Source of the DNA: JAFAXA01 sp963777325
GTDB taxonomy: Bacteria > Pseudomonadota > Alphaproteobacteria > Acetobacterales > Acetobacteraceae
Length of the DNA stretch: 64,000 bases
Assembly: GCA_963777325.1 (NCBI GenBank)
Contig: CAVZQE010000022.1
Coordinates: forward strand, 682,001 to 746,000
Reading direction: 5' to 3'
Numbering within the stretch: the stretch's first letter is position 1; each line of letters begins with the position of its first letter. Positions 1 to 7,912 of this stretch are shown here, piece after piece. The notes beneath the pieces were generated by a model. That model was not told where the DNA came from and ran no database searches. It saw only the letters and a program-made list of their open reading frames with translations. The position numbers and the translations under genes are program-made.

Positions 1-2
1 CG

Positions 3-440
3 CACAAGGCCGAGGACGAGGGCGTGGCGGTCGCCGAGATGCTGGCGGGGCAGGCGGGACACGTCAATTACGGCGCGATTCCGGGCGTCGTGTATACGTG
101 GCCGGAGGTCGCCACGGTCGGCCGCACCGAGGAGGAACTGCGCGCGGAGGGCGTCGCCTACGCGGTCGGCAAGTTCCCGTTCACCGCCAACGGCCGCGCC
201 CGCGCGATGGGCGACACGGACGGATTCGTGAAGATCCTCGCCGACAAGACGACCGACGCCGTGCTCGGCGCGCACATCATCGGCCCCGACGCCGGCACGC
301 TGATCGCGGAACTGGTGACCGCAATCGAGTTCGGCGCCAGCGCCGAGGATGTGGCGCGCACCTGTCACGCGCATCCGACCCTGAGCGAAGCCGTGAAGGA
401 AGCGGCGCTCGCCGTCGAGGGCCGCGCCATCCATATCTGA
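3..440 (+). CDS. lpdA: Dihydrolipoyl dehydrogenase, C-terminal part (5' end outside window)
   Basis: The gene enters from the left edge; 145 residues are visible. They are the dimerisation domain of the flavoprotein E3, which reoxidises dihydrolipoamide in the 2-oxoacid dehydrogenase complexes of the cytosol. The catalytic His-Glu motif HPTLSEAVKEA is near the end, and the interface signature PGVVYTWPEVATVG starts this part. The FAD and NAD domains lie upstream of the window. pdxA begins three bases after its stop, which suggests co-transcription. Which complex it serves cannot be told from here. Confidence 0.93.
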   Translation, partial: HKAEDEGVAVAEMLAGQAGHVNYGAIPGVVYTWPEVATVGRTEEELRAEGVAYAVGKFPFTANGRARAMGDTDGFVKILADKTTDAVLGAHIIGPDAGTLIAELVTAIEFGASAEDVARTCHAHPTLSEAVKEAALAVEGRAIHI

Positions 441-443
441 TTC

Positions 444-1444
444 ATGCCCCACTCCCTCCCGCCGCTGGCGCTAACGATGGGCGATCCGGCCGGGATCGGG
501 GGGAACTGACGGTGCGGGCCTGGACGGCGCTGCGCGGCGGCGGCCCGGCCTTCGTGGCGCTGGACGATCCGGCGCGGCTGCGGGCGATCGCGCCGGGTGT
601 TCCCGTCCGTCCGGTTCGCGACCCGGCCGAGGCGGCGTCCGTGTTTTCCGAGGCGTTGCCCGTGCTGCCGGTTGCGCTGCCCGCGCCGGTGATCGCCGGC
701 CGGCCGGATGCGGCGAACGGCCCGGCGGTGGTCAGCGCGATCGAGCGCGCCGTGCGGCTCGTGCAAGCGGGCCAGGCGGCCGCCGTGGTCACGAATCCGA
801 TCAGCAAGGCCGTGCTGTACGAGGCGGGATTCCCGCATCCGGGACACACGGAGTTCCTGGGCGCGCTCACGGGCCATGCCGGCCGCGAGGTGATGATGCT
901 GGCCTCGCCGAAGCTGCGGGTCGTGCCGGTGACGGTGCATCTCTCGCTCCGCCGCGCGCTCGACGCGTTGACCACGGCGGCAATCGCCGCCGCTGCCCGG
1001 ACCACGGCCGAAGCTCTGCGCCGGGATTTCGGCATCGTCTCGCCGCGCCTCGCCATCGCCGGGCTGAACCCGCATGCGGGCGAGGGCGGGGCGCTCGGCA
1101 CCGAGGAACGCACGCTAATCGAGCCCGCGATCCGGACGTTGCGCGCGGAGGGCATCGATGCGGCCGGGCCGTATCCGCCGGATACGATGTTCACCGAAAG
1201 CGCGCGTGCGACCTACGACGCGGCGATCTGCATGTATCACGACCAGGCGCTGATTCCGCTGAAGACGCTTGACATACGCCACAGCGTCAACGTGACGCTC
1301 GGACTGCCGGTCGTGCGCACCTCGCCCGACCACGGCACCGCGTTCGACATCGCGGGCAGGGGCGTTGCCGATCCATCGAGCCTGCTCGCGGCGCTCCGGC
1401 TGGCCGCCGCGATCGCCCGCAATCGCTCGGAGACCGCGCCATGA
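444..1444 (+). pseudogene. pdxA: 4-hydroxythreonine-4-phosphate dehydrogenase with a frameshift near codon 20
   Basis: PdxA oxidises 4-phosphooxy-threonine in the deoxyxylulose-dependent pyridoxal phosphate pathway. The start at 444 gives the family N-terminus with MGDPAGIG, but the frame stops at 507-509. The rest of the protein (about 310 residues) reads on in another frame from about 505 to the stop at 1444. Metal-binding histidine regions are all present: GHTEFLG, MYHDQALIPLK and SPDHGTAFD. The break lies in a run of six G at 498-503; one more G restores the frame, so a homopolymer error is likely. The stop overlaps the start of pdxJ (ATGA), the next pathway enzyme. If real, the lesion would inactivate the gene. 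Confidence 0.9.
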
Positions 1445-2172
1445 GCACAGTCCGGCTGGGCGTCAATGTCGACCACGTGGCGACGCTCCGCAACGCGCGC
1501 GGCGGCGCGCATCCCGATCCGCTCACGGCGGCGCGGGCAGCGGTCGCGGCGGGAGCGGACGGCATCACGATCCATCTGCGCGAGGACCGGCGGCACATTC
1601 GGGATGAGGATGTGCGGCTGATCCGGGACAAGTTGAGCGCGCCGCTCAATCTGGAGATGGCGGCGACGGCGGAAATGGTCGCGATCGCCCGCATGACCGG
1701 ACCGCATGCGTGTTGTCTCGTGCCGGAGAAGCGCACCGAAGTGACGACGGAGGGCGGCCTCGATGCCGCCGGACAGATCGACACGCTGCGTCCGGCCGTG
1801 GCGGCGCTGAACGAGGCGGGCATCCGCGTCTCGCTGTTCATCGATCCGGACCCGGACCAGCTGCGCGCGGCCGTGGCGCTCGGCGCGCCGGTCGTCGAGT
1901 TGCACACCGGGGCCTATGCCGAGGGACGGAAGGGGGAGCTGGACCGCCTGCGCGCGGCGGCGGCGCTGACGGCCGAACTCGGCCTCGAATGCCACGCCGG
2001 GCACGGGCTGACCTATGACAACGTGCGCGCGGTCGCGGCGCTGCCGCAGGTGCGGGAGCTGAACATCGGCCACTTCCTGATCGGGCAGGCGGTGTTCGAT
2101 GGGCTGGACGCGGTCGTGCGGCGGATGAAGGCGGCGGTCGCGGAGGCCCGGACCGGACAGGCCGGTGCCTAG
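1441..2172 (+). CDS. pdxJ: Pyridoxine 5'-phosphate synthase
   Basis: PdxJ condenses 3-amino-2-oxopropyl phosphate, the PdxA product, with deoxyxylulose phosphate to give pyridoxine phosphate. The 243-residue protein is the usual family length and is a TIM barrel. Family motifs are seen in order: GVNVDHVATLRNARGG at the N-terminus, HLREDRRHI, GHGLTYDN and the phosphate-site segment LNIGHFLIG. It overlaps pdxA by four bases, implying translational coupling. Its TAG stop shares the tetranucleotide CTAG with the stop of the convergent monooxygenase gene, so the two genes abut with no spacer. Confidence 0.95.
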   Translation: MSTVRLGVNVDHVATLRNARGGAHPDPLTAARAAVAAGADGITIHLREDRRHIRDEDVRLIRDKLSAPLNLEMAATAEMVAIARMTGPHACCLVPEKRTEVTTEGGLDAAGQIDTLRPAVAALNEAGIRVSLFIDPDPDQLRAAVALGAPVVELHTGAYAEGRKGELDRLRAAAALTAELGLECHAGHGLTYDNVRAVAALPQVRELNIGHFLIGQAVFDGLDAVVRRMKAAVAEARTGQAGA

Positions 2173-3689
2173 CCGCTTGGCCGAAGCCCGTGTCGAGTGA
2201 AATACCGCTCGACGGCGGCCGGGTCGCCGGAGGCATCCGCCAGCGCGACATAGGTGTCCGGCCGAACGAGATAGAGCGCGTCGCGGGCCAGTCCCGCCGC
2301 CGCGAACTCGTCTCGCCAGGCGAACCGGTGCGACGGGAACCGATGGTCGTGACACCACGCGACGAGCGCCGGAGCGGGGGAGCCATAGACGTGGATTTGC
2401 CAAACCATGTCGGCGAGCGGCGCGAAATTGCCGGAGCCTTCGGCCCAGGGGAGGCGGTCCCCGCCGTGGACCTCGCCCGCATGGCCCTCGCTCAATGGTC
2501 CGCCGCGATAGTTGACCGTAATCTGCGAGACGGTCCGAAACAGGAAGTCGCGGGCGAACGCGAACCTGACCAGTTTCGAGAGCACGAACGGCGCGATCCG
2601 TGTCCGCACCAGATCGGCGATCCGCCCCTCGGCGGTCACCCGGGTGAAGGCGCGATCCGTGGAGGCGACCAGCTTCCGCGCGAACCCGATCCGCTCGGCT
2701 TCATAGCTGTCGAGCAGACGCTCCGGCGCGCGGTCGGCAAGCACGGCCGCCAACTTCCAGGCGAGATTGATGGCGTCGCCGATGCCGGTGTTCATACCCT
2801 GCCCGCCAGCCGGGCTATGGATATGCGCCGCATCGCCGAGGAGAAAGGCGCGGCCCTTGCGGAAGCGATCCGCGACGCGGTGATGCACGCGATAGGTCGA
2901 GAACCAGTTCACCTTCTCGACCCTGACCTTCAGGTTGGTGATCGCGCGGTCGCTGACATCCTCGAACTTGAGCGTATCGGAGTGCTCGGCGCGCTCGCCG
3001 CGAACGATGCCGATGAGGCGGACCCGCACCCGTGGCGCAAGCGGAAACACCGCCACGAAATCGGCCTCATCGAGATCGACGTGCAACTCGCCGTCGACGG
3101 CGGGGCCGGATGCATCCACGTCGGCCACATAGAAGAGCTGCTGGTATGTGCCGCCTGGGAATCCTATCCCGATCGCCCGACGGACCAGCGATCTCGCGCC
3201 ATCACACCCGGCGACGTAGGCCGCCTCACAACGCTCTTCGCCGCCGTCCGGACCGCGTAGGCGAGCAACGACATGTTGATCATCTTCGCTTAAGCCGACC
3301 AGTTCCGTCCGCCGCTCGATCCGGACGCCCGCATTTTCCAGCCGCTCGATCAGCAGCCTTTCATGCTCGTCCTGCGGAAATATTTCGAGGAAGGAGTAGG
3401 GTGTCAGGTCCGCGCCGATATGGGTGAAATCCAAGCGGGCCTTCCGCTCGCCTTCGGCCCAGAGATTGACGGCGGGAACCTTGTGTCCCTTTTCGACGAC
3501 CGCGTCGGTCAGATCGAGCTGGCGGTAGAGTTCGAGCGTGCGCGCCTGGACGGCGAGGGCGCGCGAGGTCGTTCCGGGTCCGGCGGTCTTATCGACAACC
3601 CGGACCTTGACGCCGAGCCTGGTCAGCCATAGGGCAAGCACGAGCCCGGTCGGGCCGGCGCCCACGATCAGCACGTCGGTTCGTATCAT
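2169..3689 (-). CDS. FAD-dependent aromatic-ring monooxygenase (PheA/TfdB type)
   Basis: This 506-residue flavoprotein has the three FAD signatures of class A monooxygenases: VLIVGAGPTGL near residue 6, the DG motif GCDGARSLVRRAIG in the middle, and the GD motif FLLGDAAHIHSPAGGQGMN. It probably hydroxylates an aromatic or polyketide-like substrate with NAD(P)H. The substrate cannot be deduced. The start at 3689 was chosen because a strong GGAGG site lies just upstream, although the frame extends further. It stands alone and ends tail to tail with pdxJ. Confidence 0.85.
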   Translation of the reverse strand: MIRTDVLIVGAGPTGLVLALWLTRLGVKVRVVDKTAGPGTTSRALAVQARTLELYRQLDLTDAVVEKGHKVPAVNLWAEGERKARLDFTHIGADLTPYSFLEIFPQDEHERLLIERLENAGVRIERRTELVGLSEDDQHVVARLRGPDGGEERCEAAYVAGCDGARSLVRRAIGIGFPGGTYQQLFYVADVDASGPAVDGELHVDLDEADFVAVFPLAPRVRVRLIGIVRGERAEHSDTLKFEDVSDRAITNLKVRVEKVNWFSTYRVHHRVADRFRKGRAFLLGDAAHIHSPAGGQGMNTGIGDAINLAWKLAAVLADRAPERLLDSYEAERIGFARKLVASTDRAFTRVTAEGRIADLVRTRIAPFVLSKLVRFAFARDFLFRTVSQITVNYRGGPLSEGHAGEVHGGDRLPWAEGSGNFAPLADMVWQIHVYGSPAPALVAWCHDHRFPSHRFAWRDEFAAAGLARDALYLVRPDTYVALADASGDPAAVERYFTRHGLRPSG

Positions 3690-3777
3690 ATCTTTCCTCC
3701 CCAGAGCGCGTGCTGCTTGTACTCTTCGTGCCAACTCATTCCGACGCCGACTTCCCGACTGGATTGGAGGACAGCAG

Positions 3778-4798
3778 GTGGATTACTGCATTACGACGCG
3801 CGCGCCGGTCGGGAACGCCTTTGGCGACAAGCCGGGGAGGGCGGCGTTCCTCGCTGTGCCGCACGGCAAGGACGACTTCGCGGCAAACCAAAGAATGGGG
3901 AAGGCGGAGTGGGTCAAGACCGTTCTGGCGCAGATCCCGGCCGTGCGGGACCCGACCGGGCTGGTCCGCCGCGATCTGCTGGTTTTCATCCACGGCTACG
4001 ACAACACGCCGCCGACCGTCTTGCTCCGCCATCGTCGCTTGCGGGCTGATTTGCGGACCGCGAACTATCAAGGCGGCGTGGTCAGCTTCGACTGGCCCTC
4101 GGGCGACACGGCTCTGGCCTATCTGGCCGACCGGGAGAAGGCGAAGCAGACCGCATTCGCGCTCGTGCGCGACTGCATCGAACTGTTCGCGCGCACGCAG
4201 GCGCGCGCCGATTGCGATGTGAACGTGCACCTGCTGGCGCATTCGACGGGCGCCTACGTCGTCCGCGAGGCGTTCGACGACGCCGACGATCGCCGGGCCA
4301 TCGCCAGCATCAACTGGATGGTCAGCCAGATCGCCTTCGCGGCCGGCGATGTCTCCGCAGCCTCGCTGTCGGCCGGCAATCCGACCACGGCGTCGCTCTA
4401 TCGGCACTGCGTCCGGCTGACCAACTACTCGAACCCGTTCGACGCCATGCTGCAGCTTTCCAACGTGAAGCGCCTCGGGCTCGCGCCGCGCGTGGGACGG
4501 GTCGGGCTGCCGGGCGACGCGCCGGAAAAGGGCGTGAACGTCGGTTGCGGCGAGTACTATCAGGCGATGATCCGTGATCGCGACCCGGCCACGATCATCG
4601 GCAGTCCGTCCCACTCCTGGTATATCGGCGACCCGGTGTTCACCCTCGATCTCGCGTACACGCTGCGCGGGGATCTGGACCGCCACGCCGATTCCCACCC
4701 GAAGATCGCTGCAGAACGGCCAGTTCGAGCTGCAGAAGCCAGCCGCCATGGTCGCGAGCGCGAAGGCGACGCCCGTGCCGGTCATCACCCGAGCCTGA
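3778..4798 (+). pseudogene. DUF900-type alpha/beta hydrolase with a 3' frameshift
   Basis: The product looks like a cytosolic alpha/beta hydrolase of the DUF900 group. It shows FIHGYDN (oxyanion region) and the nucleophile elbow LLAHSTGAYV, with Ser in H-S-T-G. The GTG start at 3778 is preceded by GGAGG at 3765. After about residue 307 the frame runs into unnatural Arg-rich sequence and stops only at 5043, inside the opposite MFS gene. A shift of +1 near 4705 instead gives a plausible C-terminus (GQFELQKPAAMVASAKATP) ending at 4798, just before the convergent transporter. I take the single extra base as a sequence error or a recent mutation. Substrate unknown. Confidence 0.7.
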
Positions 4799-4811
4799 TC
4801 GCGGCTTGTCC

Positions 4812-6110
4812 TCAGACCGCGGCCTGTGGCTGCGTCCGTTCCTGCAAGTGCCGGACGTACCAGCACAGAAGCGCAACCGGCGCGCCGATCAGCGAGGTCG
4901 CGATGAAGAACCACTCGAAGCCCAGGCGCTCGATGACGAAGCCGGAAGCCCCCGCGAGCAGGCTGCCCGGCAGGGCACACAGGGAGGTGAGCAGCGCGTA
5001 TTGGCTGGCCGCGTGCTCCGTCGACACGAGCGAGGACATGTAGGTGATGAGGACGATTGAGGCGAAGGCGTAAGCGAAACTGTCGATGCTGACGGCGGCG
5101 GCGAAAATCCAGAACTCGCCGCCGCCATTGTCGCCGTGCGCCGCGAGATAGGCGAGACTGAGATGCGAGGCGGACCCGAACACGGTTCCGGCGAGCAGGC
5201 TCGCCATCATGCCGATCCTTGGCACGATGGAGCCCGCGAGGAACGTGCTCGCGAGCGCGACCCAGAAGCCGAACAGCTTGGTGACGGTCGCGATGTCCGA
5301 ATTGGAGTGGTGCAGGCTCTTGAACAGTGGCATCGCCATCGCGCTCGACACGTAACCGGGCATGCGGAATCCGGCCACCATGACGAGCACCGGGATGGCG
5401 AGCGGTCCGAGACGGGTGATCAGCTCGACCATCGGCGCGGAGACGGTCGCGACAAAGCCCGGCGGTTCCGGACGCGGGCTGAGATCTGACCGCGGCTCGG
5501 GCGCGAGCAGGGAGGCGATCATGCCGGGCGTCATCAGCGCGGCCATGCACAGATAGGCGGCGCGCCAGCCGAACGCGTCCGCGAGATAGAGCGCGCCGGC
5601 GCCGGCGGCGAGCGTGCCCACCCTCCAGCCGATCTCGGCCCAGGACGACATCAGCGCCTGCCGCTCGGGCGGTGCCACCGTGATGCGCCAGCCGTCGATC
5701 ACCACGTCCTGCGTCGCGCCAGCGAAGCCGAGGGCGAGAGAGAAGCCGATCGTCCAGGCGAGCCAGTGCGCGGGGTCGCCGAAGGCGACGCCGGCGAGCG
5801 TCAGCATCACCCCGATCTGCGAGACGATGATCCAGCCGCGCCGCCGCCCGAGCAGGCGGCTGAACAGCGGCGCGTCGTAGCGGTCGAGAAACGGCGCCCA
5901 GACGAACTTGAACTTGTAGGCGAGCGTCATCTCGCTCATCAGGCCGAGGATGCCGATGGGCACGCGGGCCTCCGACAGCCAAGCCGATTGCGTCACATAG
6001 ACGAGCAGGAACGGAATGCCCGAGCTGAAGCCGAGGCCCAGCATCGGAGCGATGCGGCGGTCGGTGAACAGCGCACCCAGAAATGAGGCGGTCTTCGGCG
6101 ATTCCTGCAT
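4812..6110 (-). CDS. AmpG-like MFS permease (muropeptide or related transporter)
   Basis: This is a 432-residue inner-membrane protein of the major facilitator superfamily with about 12 hydrophobic segments. The early segments GLGFSSGIPFLLVYVTQSAWL and the loop KFVWAPFLDRYDAP match the AmpG subfamily, which imports anhydro-muropeptides for cell-wall recycling. The family also includes permeases of unknown cargo, so the substrate is an inference. No recycling enzymes such as AmpD or NagZ are adjacent. It converges on the DUF900 hydrolase; its upstream side carries a dispersed palindromic repeat. Confidence 0.8.
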   Translation of the reverse strand: MQESPKTASFLGALFTDRRIAPMLGLGFSSGIPFLLVYVTQSAWLSEARVPIGILGLMSEMTLAYKFKFVWAPFLDRYDAPLFSRLLGRRRGWIIVSQIGVMLTLAGVAFGDPAHWLAWTIGFSLALGFAGATQDVVIDGWRITVAPPERQALMSSWAEIGWRVGTLAAGAGALYLADAFGWRAAYLCMAALMTPGMIASLLAPEPRSDLSPRPEPPGFVATVSAPMVELITRLGPLAIPVLVMVAGFRMPGYVSSAMAMPLFKSLHHSNSDIATVTKLFGFWVALASTFLAGSIVPRIGMMASLLAGTVFGSASHLSLAYLAAHGDNGGGEFWIFAAAVSIDSFAYAFASIVLITYMSSLVSTEHAASQYALLTSLCALPGSLLAGASGFVIERLGFEWFFIATSLIGAPVALLCWYVRHLQERTQPQAAV

Positions 6111-6151
6111 GCGCCGAGCTTATACCAACAAGCCTGAACACTGACTCCGGC

Positions 6152-6248
6152 CGTCATTGCGAGGAGCGCTTGCGACCAAGCGATACAGGCGAGCCAGGCC
6201 GTGCCGTGCATGGATCGCCACGCCGCCAAATGGCGGCTCGCGATGACG
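6152..6248. repeat. Dispersed intergenic palindrome (REP/MITE-like)
   Basis: The 97-bp segment begins CGTCATTGCGAG and ends CTCGCGATGACG, which are inverted copies with one mismatch. The inner part also pairs partly, and a short GCCGCC/GGCGGC stem lies near the right arm. This type of element is common between genes in alphaproteobacteria. It lies between the divergently placed ends of the AmpG-like gene and xerC and codes for nothing I can see. Confidence 0.7.
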
Positions 6249-6286
6249 AGGAGTCGGGAGAAGGCATGCTCGTCGGTATTGCCCTC

Positions 6287-7216
6287 TCAACGCCCTTGGG
6301 AGCGGTCCCCGCGCGGATGGGCGCGCCGCCAGACTTCCAGCAGCTGTGCGTTCTCGACCTGCGTGTAGCGCTGGGTCGTCGAAAGGCTGGCGTGGCCGAG
6401 CAGATCCTGGATCGAGCGCAGATCGGCGCCGCCCGCGAGCAGATGGGTCGCGAAGGAGTGGCGCAGCGCGTGCGGCGTCGCGTGCTCGGGCAGCCCGTTC
6501 AGCCGCCGAAAGGCGCGCATGGTCCGCTGAGCAACCCCTGCGTTCAGGCGGCCGCCGCGCGCGCCGACGAACAGCGGCGCGTCGGCACGCGGATCGGGAT
6601 GCAGTCGCAGCCACCCGCCGATGGCCTGCCGCACAGCGGGCAGCACCGGAACGATCCGCTCCTTCGCCCCCTTGCCGGTGACGCGGAGCGCCCCGGCCTG
6701 GTCGGGCCGGGGCGCGTCCCGCACATCGAGCGCCAGCGCCTCGGCGATGCGCAGCCCGCACCCGTACAGCAAGGTGAAGAGGGCCGCGTCGCGCGCGGCG
6801 ATCGCGGCCGCGTCGGCGACCTCGCCGATCTCATGCGCGACCGCGAGCGCCTGGCTGGGCGGCAGCGGCCGGGGCAGCGGGCGCTTGCTGCGGGGCGTGG
6901 CGAGCAGGCCGACCGCCGGGTTGCGCGTGCCGTGGCGGCGGGCGAGGTAGCGGAAGAAGGTGCGCACGGCGGCGAGGTGCCGGGCGCGCGTCGCGTTCAC
7001 CCGCCCCTCCGCCGCGAGATGCGCAAGCCACGCCCGGAAATCGCCGGCCGTGAGCGCGGCGAGGCTGCCGAGGTCGGCTTCCCTGCCTTCGTGCAGGCGG
7101 AGGAAGTCGAGGAACGCGCCGACGTCGCGGCCATAGGCCTCGACCGTCAGTCTCGCCGCCCGCCGCTCGTCCGCGAGCCAGGCCAGGAATGCGGCGAGGG
7201 CGGCGGCGGCGGTCAG
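6287..7216 (-). CDS. xerC: Tyrosine recombinase XerC
   Basis: XerC resolves chromosome dimers at dif with XerD. All catalytic residues of the tyrosine recombinase fold are visible: Arg in GCGLRIAEAL, Lys in VTGKGAKERIVPV, H-x-x-R in HALRHSFATHL, His in LGHASLSTTQ, and the nucleophile Tyr in QRYTQ. The open frame runs far upstream without an ATG near the expected start. The first sensible start is a CTG at 7216 that overlaps the DUF484 stop (CTGA), giving 309 residues, the normal length. It follows DUF484 as in many proteobacteria. Confidence 0.88.
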   Translation of the reverse strand: MTAAAALAAFLAWLADERRAARLTVEAYGRDVGAFLDFLRLHEGREADLGSLAALTAGDFRAWLAHLAAEGRVNATRARHLAAVRTFFRYLARRHGTRNPAVGLLATPRSKRPLPRPLPPSQALAVAHEIGEVADAAAIAARDAALFTLLYGCGLRIAEALALDVRDAPRPDQAGALRVTGKGAKERIVPVLPAVRQAIGGWLRLHPDPRADAPLFVGARGGRLNAGVAQRTMRAFRRLNGLPEHATPHALRHSFATHLLAGGADLRSIQDLLGHASLSTTQRYTQVENAQLLEVWRRAHPRGDRSQGR

Positions 7217-7854
7217 CGGCCGATAGCGGCGGCGACCGCGCGGCCGAGGAAAGCGAGCGCGCCCGCGCCTTGCGCGGGATCGAGCGCGACGGCGTCGCGC
7301 GCCACCAGGGCGATCAGCGCGGCGGGCGTGCCCGGCACCCGGACCAGGGCGTCGAACCGGGCCAGTTCCGCCGCTTCCCCGTGCAGGATCGGGGCGTCGC
7401 ACGGGGCGGTGCGGAACACGACGTCGCGGCCGCCCAGCAGCTTCGCGACCGCGCCCGGCGGCAGGCTGCGCGCACCGGCCTGGTGACCCTCGACGCACAG
7501 CGCGGCGGCATCGACCGCGAGAATGCCCGGCAGTTCGGAAGACACGCAATCGTATGGGTCGGCGGTCCGGATGAGGGCGATCGCGGCGGCCTGCACGCGG
7601 GTCTGCAAGCCGGCCGCCGCCCGTCCCGCCGCCAGCACGCCGTCGGCGCGTGCCGCCATCGCGGCGGCATGCGCCCGCTCGGCGCGGATCATCGCCGCCA
7701 TGTGGTCCGCGATATGCTCGCCATGCACGCGCGCCGGCGGCGTGAGTACGCGATAGAGATGGGGCCGCTCGGCGAGCCAGCCGGGATCGGCGCGCAGGAA
7801 GGCCTCGACAAACGCGTCGTCGGGCTCGGCGGGCCTGCGGATAGGGGAGGTCAT
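7213..7854 (-). CDS. DUF484 family protein (GAF-like)
   Basis: This 213-residue protein belongs to the DUF484 family, a GAF-like domain found next to xerC. The N-terminal part (DDAFVEAFLRADPGWLAERP) and the helical segment HIADHMAAMIRAERAHAA are characteristic. The start at 7854 is chosen because residues before it are unlike the family. Its stop overlaps the xerC start, so the two are co-translated. Biochemical role unknown. Confidence 0.85.
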   Translation of the reverse strand: MTSPIRRPAEPDDAFVEAFLRADPGWLAERPHLYRVLTPPARVHGEHIADHMAAMIRAERAHAAAMAARADGVLAAGRAAAGLQTRVQAAAIALIRTADPYDCVSSELPGILAVDAAALCVEGHQAGARSLPPGAVAKLLGGRDVVFRTAPCDAPILHGEAAELARFDALVRVPGTPAALIALVARDAVALDPAQGAGALAFLGRAVAAAIGR

Positions 7855-7912
7855 GAAACGGTCACGGCGCGCGAGCCCCGGTTGCTGCTCTCTACGAATC
7901 TGAGCATATCCG

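Noticed and set aside
98..440. Long plus-strand frame upstream of pdxA
   Set aside because: It is an Arg/Gly-rich shadow of lpdA; only the part after ~505 is PdxA.
442..1194. Minus-strand frame opposite pdxA
   Set aside because: Low-complexity Ala/Arg/Ser composition with no motif; a shadow typical of high-GC DNA.
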